Origin: Bostrychus sinensis
Taxonomy: Eukaryota > Chordata > Actinopteri > Gobiiformes > Eleotridae
Assembly (NCBI GenBank): GCA_020698575.1
Contig: CM036253.1
Location: 1,482,203-1,546,202, forward strand
DNA: 64,000 nt
Direction: 5' to 3'
Below, in pieces: positions 53,426-63,740 of the stretch (its first letter is position 1; every line of letters starts with the position of its first letter). The position numbers and the translations under genes are program-made. The notes under the pieces are model-generated. The model did not search any database. It had not been told where the DNA came from and was given only the letters and a program-made list of their open reading frames with translations.

Positions 53426-55615
53426 GTTGTAGACCGTGTTCTGCTGAGATTTTTTTATGCATTCAGTCATTAACCAGTCCTGTTATATTATCTGTATGTG
53501 TGACAAATGCACAAATAAAGCATATAGAGGTATTTTATTATCATTTCTATCAGGATTATGTTGCATACCTCATGCGTTTATCTCCACGTGCCCATTACCC
53601 CAACAAACCTCAGTAATCAGCAAATTAAAAACATCTAAATCATTAAATCAGCATCAAATAGTGAAAATCCATTTGTTTATGATGCATACAGTATGTGTTT
53701 TATTCAACAAGGTCATAAGAAGACGTAAAATGAGAGAAAGTCCTGGCCTCACTAACATGGACTAACAAACCCAGACTTTACCAATTTAATCCCACCAGCA
53801 ACAAAAAGATTCCTCATTTTTCAGGCTGCACTGTTGTCATTACGTTATAAAAAATCAGGTTTTTAGAATCTAAAAGAGTGTGATAGTACAGTGGAGGAGT
53901 CTGCTGAGAGTCACATGACCACAGCCAGATGTTTATTCACAGGTCACAGCTGGAGAGGAACTCGGCCTCTGCCCAAATCTCAAACAAAAGCTTAGTAAAT
54001 GTTACCATGAAGCTAGGACCGTCTTTAACCCTCAGCCCTGGCTCCTGTCAGGGTTTTTCAAATGTATTTTCTGTTCTCAGTTTGGCATTTCTTATGTCAG
54101 GGTGATGATATTTGACAAAGATGTTCAGCTGGATTTTCTGCTGTCTAGACAAAAACACTCCCTCTCTTCCTCTTAAAGCCCTGTAAGTCCCATTGACTCA
54201 CATTAAAATCACTGATTTTCCCTCTGCTGCCGTTCAGCGGCGCAGCCAGACGCTGGAAACATCCGAGGCTTAGCCCAGTGAGTAATCGAAAAAAATGTGA
54301 AAAATAAATGTTCGAATAATGTGCTCTGGTGAATTTTATGGCCTCTGATGGACAAACTGAGACTTAGAAAGAAAGAAATAAGAGCTCTTAAACTGAGCTG
54401 CAGTAGAGAGGGTTAAACAAGAAGGATATTTGAACATTTTACACCTCAGAAGTAACATGGCTTATCAAATGATGGTTTAATTAATAATGGTCCAGCTATT
54501 ATAGCACCAAGAAAATGTTTGCCTTTGATTTGTTTCTCTGTATTGGGCCTAAAAACACCAAATTGTTGAAGACATCCTTTGTACGGAAGCACAAATAATA
54601 TAATATAATATAATATAATAATATAATATCATAATTATTTATACCACATGTGCAGATAAAGTACACTGTTGCTAATAGGTCTATATTTTAAGGAATTCCT
54701 GTTCAAAGTATGTTGAATTATGGTAGAGTGTATTTTTGTTTTGTGTATTTTTTACCTTTGGAGGGGTTATGTTATTTTAGTTTACCCACATTTATCACTT
54801 CTAAGTCCAAATGTCTCCTCCTGTCTCTGTTCTCTCTCTGCCTCCTTCTCATTTTTATGACCACCAAAACTAAGTTATAGAAAGTAAATATATATTATTA
54901 TAGTCGTTTTTCAAGTAAAACACTGAGAGCGTTAATTAGCCGCGCGTGTATTTAATCAGCTCCTTAGTATTTTTAACGGTTTTAAGACTTTAGCGGCTCA
55001 TATCTTATCGATCCCTGGACACATTCACATGAAACAAAGACTGTCAGAAAGCTCAGGGTCTCCTCTCCCTCGCCCTCCTCCCGACACAGGAAGCAGTCCT
55101 CTGTAACTCTGTCAGTCAGAGGATAAACAATACACAAACAAAAGAATCACCACCAGATCCACCATTTTCTCAGTGCATTGTGGGAGATAACAGTGAGTGT
55201 AGCTCCGCCTCTTAGGGCTTTAAGAGGAAGAACCTGAGTTTCAGACCAAAGTAAAAGTGGATTAAATCAGAGACCGATCAGGACTGGGAATCCCTGTACA
55301 AACAAAAACACTCTGGATCTTAAAATAAGAAATAATTCATCTTTTAGTTACAAATATGTGGAATTATGTAAACAAACTGGCATATCAAGTTAAAAATAGG
55401 AAAATTAATTCACTTTTGCTCTCGGTGATGAGGTCAGGGGTTAATGTTTTTAAAAAAAAAAATTCTTCATGTTTTATATTTTTAAATGTGACCCAGTGAC
55501 CTAAAAAGGGCTTTAAGAGGAAAAACCTGCTTTTTTCTAAAGGAACGCCTGAGGGTTCAGGTCTGTGGTGATCAGATGTAGCTTTAATCGCTGTCATTTG
55601 TTTGCGTTGGGCACA
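53426..55615. other. spns1 intron 1, unassigned
   Basis: About 2.2 kb of AT-rich intron. 54595-54640 is an (ATATA)-type run. 55150-55250 and 55500-55560 share a ggctttaagaggaagaacct motif, suggesting old repeats. No exon was recognised. Confidence 0.45.
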
Positions 55616-55664
55616 GGATGAGAGGAAATGTGACGGTAGGTCAGATATTATATAATAAGGTCAT

Positions 55665-55895
55665 GTATTACTGTTTAAGCGTTTCTTTTTGTCAGACAGG
55701 AGTATTTTGTTTACCTGCTCTACTAGTTTCGGCTACTTCCTGTAGCCTTCGTCAGAAGCGTCACGTGATGTCGCTGTGGCGTGTCTTGCAGGCTGCTTAT
55801 GTTGTTTTTGTCAGACAGTAGGGAGAGCTAATAGAAACTAGTAGAGCAGGTAAACAAAATACTCCTGTCTGACAAAAAGAAACGTTTGAACAGTA
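55665..55895. repeat. Foldback sequence with ~60-bp arms
   Basis: The left arm cgtttctttttgtcagacag continuing gagtattttgtttacctgct (to about 55733) is matched by the right arm, inverted, agcaggtaaacaaaatactc continuing ctgtctgacaaaaagaaacg (55844-55890). The loop of about 100 bp includes cttcgtcagaagcgtcacgt. Possibly a Penelope-like or other foldback end; class unknown. Confidence 0.8.
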
Positions 55896-55973
55896 GATTT
55901 ACTTAAGAAGACTATGAATTTCCACAAAAGAAGGTCATGTATTGTTTTAAATGTAATGTTCATCTCTGTGTAG

Positions 55974-56008
55974 GAGTTTCTCTCTGAGGCAGACTCAGAA
56001 CATGTTTG
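55974..56008 (+). CDS. spns1: spns1 small exon 2 with possible upstream ATG
   Basis: 35-nt exon between TCTGTGTAG and TTTG|GTGAGT. It contains ATGTTTG at its end. Spliced to the exon at 58146 it reads ATG TTT GCC ACA GTC ATG, in frame with the main start, so the protein may begin MFATV before MSAAERTSD. Whether the exon is used is inferred from splice sites alone. Confidence 0.5.
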
Positions 56009-56416
56009 GTGAGTGACCCACTGCTCCTGGCTGTAATTATGCAGATTTTATTACAAGCCATTGAAACTGTTGATGGTTGATAACGGTTCATTGCTAAAGT
56101 AAGAGCCGTTCCCATTGACTCTGTGCAGAACAGGTACAGACTGAGCTTTCCTCAGCACTAAACTCTTCACCTGCTCATGTCCTCAGTCTGCAGCCTCCAG
56201 CTGTGCAGAATAAACACAGTCACCACAGTTTATCATGGAAATAAAGGCCAGTGCAGGTTGGAGACTTATGCAGTAATTATCACTGAAATGTAAACTAAAT
56301 AAATAAATCCTCACCATATCTTTTCAGACTGAGGTCCAGGACTTATTTTGTGACATTACAAACTGAAAATAAAAATATTTATAATATGAAAATAAATTAC
56401 TGCAATATGGTGCAGA

Positions 56417-56608
56417 CTTGCTCTTCTAACAGGATGTCGGATAATAACACGGGATTGGAAATCTACCAATCAATCATCTTCTGAAAATTGGTTGGAGTGG
56501 ATGTCCAAAATTGGAAATTATGAGCGTGTGACAAATAGACGTTCCCAAAGACAAAATACATTTTTGAAGCTGTGGACGCCCTTTTTGGACGACTTAGAGG
56601 ATCATTAA
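56417..56608 (+). pseudogene. L1-like LINE ORF2 C-terminal remnant
   Basis: 63 open codons: RIITRDWKSTNQSSSENWLE, then WMSKIGNYERVTNRR and FLKLWTPFLDDLEDH, stop 56606-56608. The RxWKS...W...M..........F...W.PF.. layout is the C-terminal end of L1-type LINE ORF2. It is followed by a T-rich 3' UTR to about 56880. Confidence 0.75.
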
Positions 56609-57164
56609 ACTGGTTATTTAAGAATAGCTTTTGTTTATAAATCTATGTGTACTTCAACTTATTTACGTTATTATTTTTTATTTATTTATTTTCTTTTTTT
56701 TTACTTATCTAATTGTTCTGTGTTTATTTTATTTATTTATTAACTTTATTATATTTTCAATGTTATTGTTTAGTTTGTTATTACTTTTTAGGAGACGTAC
56801 GCGGGGGATGGGGGAAGGAATGGGGAAAGGTGGCATATAAATATACACAGTTTTATGGATAAATGCTCCGGTGTCTGGTGTTAAAAAAACACTTGTATAA
56901 CTGTTATTATTAATTTTACACTTCTTTAGGACAGAGATAAAACACCTGGTAATTGTTTTGTTGTAATATATTAAGAGACATATGAAAAGTGTTATTCCAC
57001 ATACAACATATGATCTCAGAGCATAATCAGTTTCATTAGAGCGCTAACAACATATGATGTTAGTATTATTATGTCTGAGGAAAAACTTTAAATGGTTTAA
57101 AGGGGATATATCATAGAAAACTGTCTTTTCTGAGCTTTCTACCATGTTATAAATAATGTTTCCT

Positions 57165-58010
57165 CATCAAAAACACATCAGAGGCTTGTTGCTGGAAGTT
57201 TTCTCTCTCCCCAAAGCCCCGCCCACTCCAGGAAGCACTGACCAATCAACAACAAGCCCTCTACATCCAGTCTGCTCTCATTCATTCATCCAAAAAACAC
57301 CTACATTTTTACTTTGGGAGGAAAATGGATCAGACACAAAGTTTAAGGAAGTTTTTATCGTTCTGTCTAAACGAGTGCAACAGACCTGTTCTCTGCTGCC
57401 CTCTGCTGGTCCCTTCACCCGTTTCTTTCTGGCACCAGTAGAGTTCTTATTGTGTTATTTTTTAAAGGCTGTAAAACGTGCTGCTCTAAAAATATGAATA
57501 AAAGTAGAATATAGACTTTTTTCAATCAAGGCCACTTCATGCTATAATCAGCGGCCTGATAAAAACATTTTAAGGGCATTTATTTTTACCGAAATCAATT
57601 TATCAACTTTAAATATATTTAAAGAGTCTATATTCTGCTTTTATTCATATTTTTAACTTGGTCTCCTCTAGAACAGCAGCAGGTTTTAAAAACATTGTGT
57701 GACTAAAAGAGAACGTTTTAATAAGAACTCTACTGGAGCCTTAAAGAAACAGGAGAAGAGACCAGCAGAGGGCAGCAGAGGACAAGTCTGTTGCGCTCGT
57801 TTGGACAGAAACATAGAAAAAGAGCATTTTACGTCCTTAAAGTTTGTGTCTGATCCATTTTACTTCAAAATGAAAAAAAAAATGTCTGTGAGGAACCAGT
57901 GGAAACAGAGCTGTGCACTGTTTTTTGGATCAATGATTGAGAGCAGACTGGATGTTGAGGGCTTGCTGTTGATTGGTCAGTGCTTCCTGGAGTGGGCGGG
58001 GCTTCGTGGT
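57165..58010. repeat. Long inverted repeat, ~350-bp arms, ~115-bp loop
   Basis: The left arm (57165-57511) and right arm (57627-58010) are inverted copies. Paired landmarks are ggaagcactgaccaatcaac with gttgattggtcagtgcttcc, ctgccctctgctggtc with gaccagcagagggcag, and tatgaataaaagtagaatat with atattctgcttttattcata. Arms diverge by perhaps 15-20 percent with small indels. It lies wholly in the intron just before the first main spns1 coding exon. Confidence 0.9.
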
Positions 58011-58153
58011 GAGAGGCGGAGGTTCGTGCACTTGAGTGTTTTGAGGCCTCGGAAAACTTGGCACCAGAGAATACAGGATTACTCACACAACTCCAGGTCT
58101 GTTTTTGTTTTTGTTGACCCGAGCTTCTTGCCTGTCCCCCTGTAGCCACAGTC

Positions 58154-61100
58154 ATGTCGGCGGCGGAGCGAACGTCCGACTCCGCTCCGTTTTTCTCTGA
58201 CGACAGCGAATCCGAGGCTCAGGACGAACCCACGAACGAGCCGCGCGGGAACGACCAGCCAGCGAGCGGCGTCTCGTCGCGGCGCGCCATTTTAACCGTC
58301 TTCATCCTCTGCTACATCAACCTCCTCAACTACATGGACCGCTTCACCGTGGCAGGTCGGAACAAATCCAGAAACTAGACCCGGTTCAGTCCTGGTTTAG
58401 TCCTGGTTCAGTCCTGGTTCAGTCCTGGTTCAGTCCTGGTTCAGTCCTTGTTTAGACCTTGTTTAGACCTTGTTTAGACCTTGTTTAGACCTTGTTTAGA
58501 CCTTGTTTAGACCTGGTTTAGACCTGGTTTAGACCTGGTTTAGACCTGGTTTAGACCTGGCTTAGACCTGGCTTAGACCTGGCTTAGATCTGTTTTATCC
58601 CTGGCTTAGATGTTCCTAGATATGACATGTTGAGAACATAATTGTTTTCTTCTCTGCAGGAGTTTTGTCCGACATTGAGCACTTTTTTGAGATTGATGAT
58701 TCAAAGTCAGGCCTCCTTCAAACAGGTAAGAGACTAAAGGCTGGTTCAGACCTGGCCTAGTCCTGGTTTAGACCTGTTTTTTTCCCTGTTTCTCTCTGTT
58801 TCCCCCAGTCTTCATCTGCAGCTACATGTTCCTGGCACCGTGCTTCGGTTACCTGGGCGACCGCTACAACAGGAAGTACATCATGAGCGTGGGCATCGCC
58901 TTCTGGTCCGTGGTGACGCTGGCCAGCTCCTTCACGCCCAAACAGGTGACCCAGCTTAGCCCCGCCCGCTCGTTACACATAGCCCCGCCCGCTCGTTACA
59001 CATAGCCCCGCCCACTCGTTACACATAGCCCCACCCACTCGTTACACATAGCCCCGCCCACTCGTTACACATAGCCCCGTCCTCTCGTTACACATAGCCC
59101 CACCCACTCGTTACACATAGCCCCGCCCTCTCGTTACACGTAGCCCCACCCACTCGTTACACATAGCCCCACCCACTCGTTACACATAGCCCCACCCACT
59201 CGTTACACATAGCCCCGCCCTCTCGTTACACGTAGCCCCACCCACTCGTTACACACAGCCCCGCCCACTCGTTACACATAGGTACAGTCGGCATCGCGTC
59301 ATAATTGAGGCCGTGGTCTGCCGTGAGGGAAAACAAGCCATTGCTCGTCTCGGAAACACTACTTTTTCATTCTTTTCTGACTTTTTTTGAGGAATTATTA
59401 GCAAAATAAGCAATCACAACCCTCAGGCCTCACTTCAGTTTACTATACACGTCTGACCTTAAGGACATAAATGTCCACTGCAAAAAAACTGCTATAAAAA
59501 TGTATTGGATTAATATTTTTTCAGCTTTTTTTGCATAAAAAATGAGCTATGTGTATCTATATCCCCAGGGCCTTGTTTATAAAGCTTGTGCACAGCCAAA
59601 ACGAGGCAGAAATTGGCGTACTCAGTGCGTGCATCATGCTGTGGCCTGAAAGCAGAGACGATGATTCCTGATGAATCTGTGGCTGGATTTATGAAATCAT
59701 GATCAGACTACAGACGGTTCATATCAGTAGCTTTGTTTTTTTGTGATGCAGCAGATTTCCACATGATATTTACTGATACTCTTCACAGCGGTGTAAAGTA
59801 CACACATCATAGCTACAGGTCAACTGTTGTTTTGGACAATCAGCAATCGGGCGATTTTTGCCCTTTAATGCCGATTTTTGGTCAGGCTCATGTCCGGGCC
59901 TCATGTGAGTGAAGGGCCCCGTCTTGTCTCAGTTTGGGCTCTTACTCTGCAGTTCATAGGAAACATCCAAAATCTCTTTATCTCAGCCTGAAAAGCTCAA
60001 AATGCCAATAGAAAGATTTTTGCTAATTTCTCTGGAACAGAACCTCGTAGAACAAAAAATCCCAAAGCATTTTGTGGCTCTTCTCAAAAAACTAATCTTT
60101 AACTAGTTTCTCTGTCACATTCTAACACATTTGTTTGTGTTTTAATAAGCATTACTAAAACTAATGGCTATATTAAAGTTATTTCTTTTATAAAAATTAA
60201 GAAAATTGTCCCTACATATTGCTCCAAAAAATGACCAGTGTCGGCTGCTCTGAATTTTAAAAATCAGTAAAAACATGAGCCACAGAAAAAGCCACATCAG
60301 TCGACCTCTAATCATAGCACTGCTTACAACAAACAACCTGAGTCCTGGTGTAGTCCTGATTTGGTAAAGTTCTGTTTTAGTCCAGGGTTAATCCTTTTAA
60401 CGTCCTGGGTCAGACCTGGGTCAGACCTGGTTCAGGCCTGGTTCAGGCCTGGGTCAGACCTGGTTCAGGCCTGGGTCAGGCCTGGGTCAGACCTGGGTCA
60501 GGCCTGGGTCAGACCTGGTTCAGGCCTGGTTCAGGCCTGGGTCAGACCTGGGTCAGACCTGGTTCAGGCCTGGGTCAGGCCTGGGTCAGACCTGGTTCAG
60601 GCCTGGTTCAGGCCTGGGTCAGGCCTGGGTCAGGCCTGGGTCAGGCCTGGGTCAGGCCTGGTTCAGGCCTGGTTCAGGCCTGGGTCAGACCTGGTTCAGG
60701 CCTGGGTCAGGCCTGGGTCAGACCTGGTTCAGGCCTGGGTCAGACCTGGTTCAGGCCTGGGTCAGGCCTGGGTCAGACCTGGGTCAGACCTGGGTCAGAC
60801 CTGGTTCAGGCCTGGTTCAGGCCTGGGTCAGACCTGGGTCAGACCTGGTTCAGGCCTGGTTCAGGCCTGGTTCAGGCCTGGGTCAGGCCTGGGTCAGGCC
60901 TGGGTCAGGCCTGGGTCAGACCTGGGTCAGACCTGGGTCAGACCTGGTTCAGGCCTGGGTCAGACCTGGGTCAGACCTGGTTCAGGCCTGGTTCAGGCCT
61001 GGTTCAGGCCTGGGTCAGGCCTGGGTCAGGCCTGGGTCAGGCCTGGGTCAGGCCTGGGTCAGGCCTGGGTCAGGCCTGGTTCAGGCCTGGTTCAGGCCTG

Positions 61101-63469
61101 GGTCAGACCTGGTTCAGACCTGGTTCAGGCCTGGTTCAGGCCTGGTTCAGGCCTGGTTCAGACCTGGTTCAGGCCTGGTTCAGACCTGGTTCAGACCTGG
61201 TTCAGGCCTGGTTCAGGCCTGGTTCAGGCCTGGTTCAGGCCTGGTTCAGGCCTGGTTCAGACCTGGTTCAGTCCTGGTTCAGGCCTGGTTCAGGCCTGGT
61301 TCAGTCCTGGTTCAGGCCTGGTTCAGGCCTGGTTCAGGCCTGGTTCAGGCCTGGTTCAGGCCTGGTTCAGTCCTGGTTCAGGCCTGGTTCAGGCCTGGTT
61401 CAGGCCTGGTTCAGTCCTGGTTCAGACCTGGTTCAGACCTGGTTCAGGCCTGGTTCAGGCCTGGTTCAGTCCTGGTTCAGGCCTGGTTCAGGCCTGGTTC
61501 AGTCCTGGTTCAGTCCTGGTTCAGGCCTGGTTCAGGCCTGGTTCAGGCCTGGTTCAGGCCTGGTTCAGGCCTGGTTCAGGCCTGGTTCAGGCCTGGTTCA
61601 GGCCTGGTTCAGACCTGGTTCAGTCCTGGTTCAGGCCTGGTTCAGGCCTGGTTCAGGCCTGGTTCAGTCCTGGTTCAGACCTGGTTCAGGCCTGGTTCAG
61701 GCCTGGTTCAGACCTGGTTCAGACCTGGTTCAGTCCTGGTTCAGTCCTGGTTCAGTCCTGGTTCAGTCCTGGTTCAGTCCTGGTTCAGGCCTGGTTCAGG
61801 CCTGGTTCAGGCCTGGTTCAGACCTGGTTCAGTCCTGGTTCAGGCCTGGTTCAGGCCTGGTTCAGGCCTGGTTCAGACCTGGTTCAGTCCTGGTTCAGTC
61901 CTGGTTCAGTCCTGGTTCAGTCCTGGTTCAGGCCTGGTTCAGGCCTGGTTCAGGCCTGGGTCAGGTCAGGCCTGGTTCAGGCCTGGTTCAGACCTGACTT
62001 GTGTTGTGGTCCACAGCACTTCTGGGCCCTGCTCCTGACCCGGGGGCTGGTGGGGGTGGGAGAGGCCAGTTACTCCACCATCGCCCCCACCATCATCGCA
62101 GACCTGTACGTCCAGGGCCAGAGGACCAACATGCTCTCCATATTCTACTTCGCCATCCCCGTGGGAAGGTGAGCCAGCTCAGGCTCGGATTTAGTCCGGG
62201 GTTAGCCCTGCTTTAGTCCAGTTTTTAGTCCTGTTAATCCAGTTTTTAGTCCTGTTTAGTCCAGTTTTTAGTCCTGTTTAGTCCAGTTTTTAGTCCTGTT
62301 TAGTCCAGTTTTTAGTCCTGTTTAGTCCAGTTTTTAGTCCTGGTTTAGACCTGAGGCCTGTACCACGGAGCTGAGTTAGCGAGGTAACTTCGGGGTTAAC
62401 CCTGGGTTGTCGGTACGAAGCTGGATCTCTTACACACGCACACACACATACACTGAACTGCTAACCTGGTCTGGACCTGGTTAAGTTCCAGGATGAGATA
62501 AGAAGACGGCTCTTTGACCAATCAGTGACAAGAAGAGGAGAACAGCAGCAGGACGTAAAGCAGCATTAGAGACGGTCTAAAGTCTTAGCTTTATAAACGT
62601 TAGACATGTAGGACATGAATTATATTCTGTTCAGAATGTCTGTATTATAAAAAAATACTTTAATTTAAATGATTATAGTAAACCCTGTGGTTAAATTGTG
62701 ATGAATATTAATTATTCAAACTCCTGCAGGCTTCTGTCTGGTTCAATCAATCTTTATTTCAGACTCAGAATTGGTCCATATAAAAAAAGAATAAGATAAA
62801 AACAATGGCGACAAAGAGACAATACCAAAATATCATATTAGTCTCTACCCTAAATGTGATATACTCAGTTCATTCAGATGGCGCCACATGTGTCATGAGT
62901 TTAGTGCTGGGTCTGTGGTTTAGTGTTGATTCTGAGCGATATTCAGCTGCACAGAGAAACCCAGGGTTAACTCAGAGTTGATAACCCGCTCTGTAGTACC
63001 ACTGATCCAGAGACGGTCAGGTTTGGTTTGGTCAATCCAGGTAAGAGACATATCCAGGATCAGTCCAGCCAGCTTCGTAGTACAGGCTTCTGGTCTAGTC
63101 CCGGTCTAGTCCCGGTCTAGTCCCGGTCTAGTCCTGGTCTAGTCCTGGTTGTTGACCTGTTCCTCGTGCCTCCGCAGTGGTCTGGGCTACATCGTGGGCT
63201 CTCAGGTCAGTCAGGCCGCTAACAACTGGCACTGGGCTCTGAGGGTGAGTATGAACCATGAGGTCACGGGTCGGTTTGGGACGGTGCAGGTCTGTGAGGG
63301 GCTCAGGTCCGGTCTCTGTCCCACAGGTGACTCCGGGTCTGGGGGTCGTGGCCGTGGTCCTGCTGCTGGTGGTGGTTCAGGAGCCCAAACGAGGAGCCAT
63401 CGAAGCCCGCTCCGAAAACCAACTGCACCAGACGAGCTGGACCCGGGACCTGCAGGCTCTGCGCAAGAA
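58154..63469 (+). CDS. spns1: Spinster homologue 1, lysosomal MFS transporter (5' part)
   Basis: Coding exons seen: 58154-58355, 58660-58725, 58809-58945, 62017-62168, 63178-63244 and 63327-63469, all phase-consistent, 255 codons; the gene runs off the window (family about 500-530 aa). An acidic N-tail (FFSDDSESEAQDEP) precedes TM1 ILTVFILCYINLLNYMDRF. TM2 and MFS motif A follow in SGLLQTVFICSYMFLAP and GYLGDRYNRKYIMSVG, then LTRGLVGVGEASYSTIAP, MLSIFYFAIPVGSGLGYIVG and TPGLGVVAVVLLLVVVQEP. GVGEASYSTIAP and the YMDRFTVAG wording point to SPNS1 rather than SPNS2. SPNS1 is a proton-coupled exporter of lysophospholipids from lysosomes, needed for autophagic-lysosomal turnover. The linkage to nfatc2ip agrees with mammals. 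Confidence 0.94.
58381..58612. repeat. 11-bp array ttcagtcctgg / tttagaccttg
   Basis: About 20 copies, beginning 25 bp after the donor of spns1 exon 58154-58355. Confidence 0.95.
58964..59280. repeat. 23-bp minisatellite ctcgttacacatagccccgccca
   Basis: About 13 copies of a 23-bp unit (core ctcgttacacatagcccc), starting 18 bp after the donor of exon 58809-58945. Third-position-like variants are CCGCCCA, CACCCA and CGCCCT. Confidence 0.96.
59281..59805. other. spns1 intron, unassigned
   Basis: AT-rich intron segment before the hAT element; no exon or element recognised. Confidence 0.5.
59814..60310 (-). mobile_element. hAT-type MITE, perfect 8-bp duplication, copy 2
   Basis: The ends are tacaggtcaactgttg and the inverted catcagtcgacctcta. 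ATCATAGC flanks it on both sides (59806-59813 and 60311-60318). The body is the inverted counterpart of 36497-36959 (tcagcctgaaaagctcaaaa, tctctggaacagaacctcgt). 497 bp, non-coding. Confidence 0.93.
60396..61998. repeat. 11-bp array gtcagacctgg / ttcaggcctgg, ~146 copies
   Basis: It fills the spns1 intron up to 18 bp before exon 62017-62168. The left half is rich in GGGTCAG, the right half in GGTTCAG. No unit or combination of units yields a stop on the + strand, so a 603-codon frame runs through it and happens to be in phase with the exon. It is intronic. Confidence 0.97.
62190..62345. repeat. Repeat agtttttagtcctgtttagtcc
   Basis: About six copies of a 22-bp unit derived from two diverged 11-mers (tttagtccagt, ttttagtcctg). 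Confidence 0.9.
62349..63092. mobile_element. MITE cctgtaccacggagc, relative of 27356-27975
   Basis: It starts ctgaggcctgtaccacggag and ends with the inverted cagcttcgtagtacaggctt. Subtermini pair again (taaccctgggttgtcggtac against gggttaactcagagttgata). It lies in the spns1 intron before exon 63178-63244. Confidence 0.75.
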
Positions 63470-63477
63470 GTGAGACC

Positions 63478-63740
63478 CACTGCTCCTCCTCTCTGCTCCT
63501 GTCTGCTCCTCTCTGCTCCTGTCTGCTCCTCTCTGCTCCTCTCTGCTCCTGTCTGCTCCTCTCTGCTCCTCTCTTCTCCTCTCTGCTCCTCTCTGCTCCT
63601 GTCTGCTCCTGTCTGCTCCCCTCTGCTCCTCTCTGTTCCTCTCTGTTCCTCTCTGCTCCCGTCTGCTCCCGTCTGCTCCCATCTGCTCCCATCTGCTCCC
63701 ATCTGCTCCTCTCTGCTCCCATCTGCTCCTCTGGGGCCCC
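63478..63740. repeat. 10-bp array ctctgctcct
   Basis: About 26 copies of ctctgctcct or gtctgctcct, beginning nine bases after the donor of the last spns1 exon seen. Minus-strand Glu/Arg-rich frames are by-products. Confidence 0.96.

Noticed and set aside
60361..62172. 603-codon frame of WVRPGSGLVQA repeats
   Set aside because: Intronic 11-bp array with no stop in any forward frame. Only its last ~50 codons (spns1 exon 62017-62168) are real.
58154..63469. Assignment as spns2 or spns3
   Set aside because: YMDRFTVAG, GLVGVGEASYSTIAP and linkage to nfatc2ip all favour spns1; SPNS2 has YMERYTIAG-type wording.
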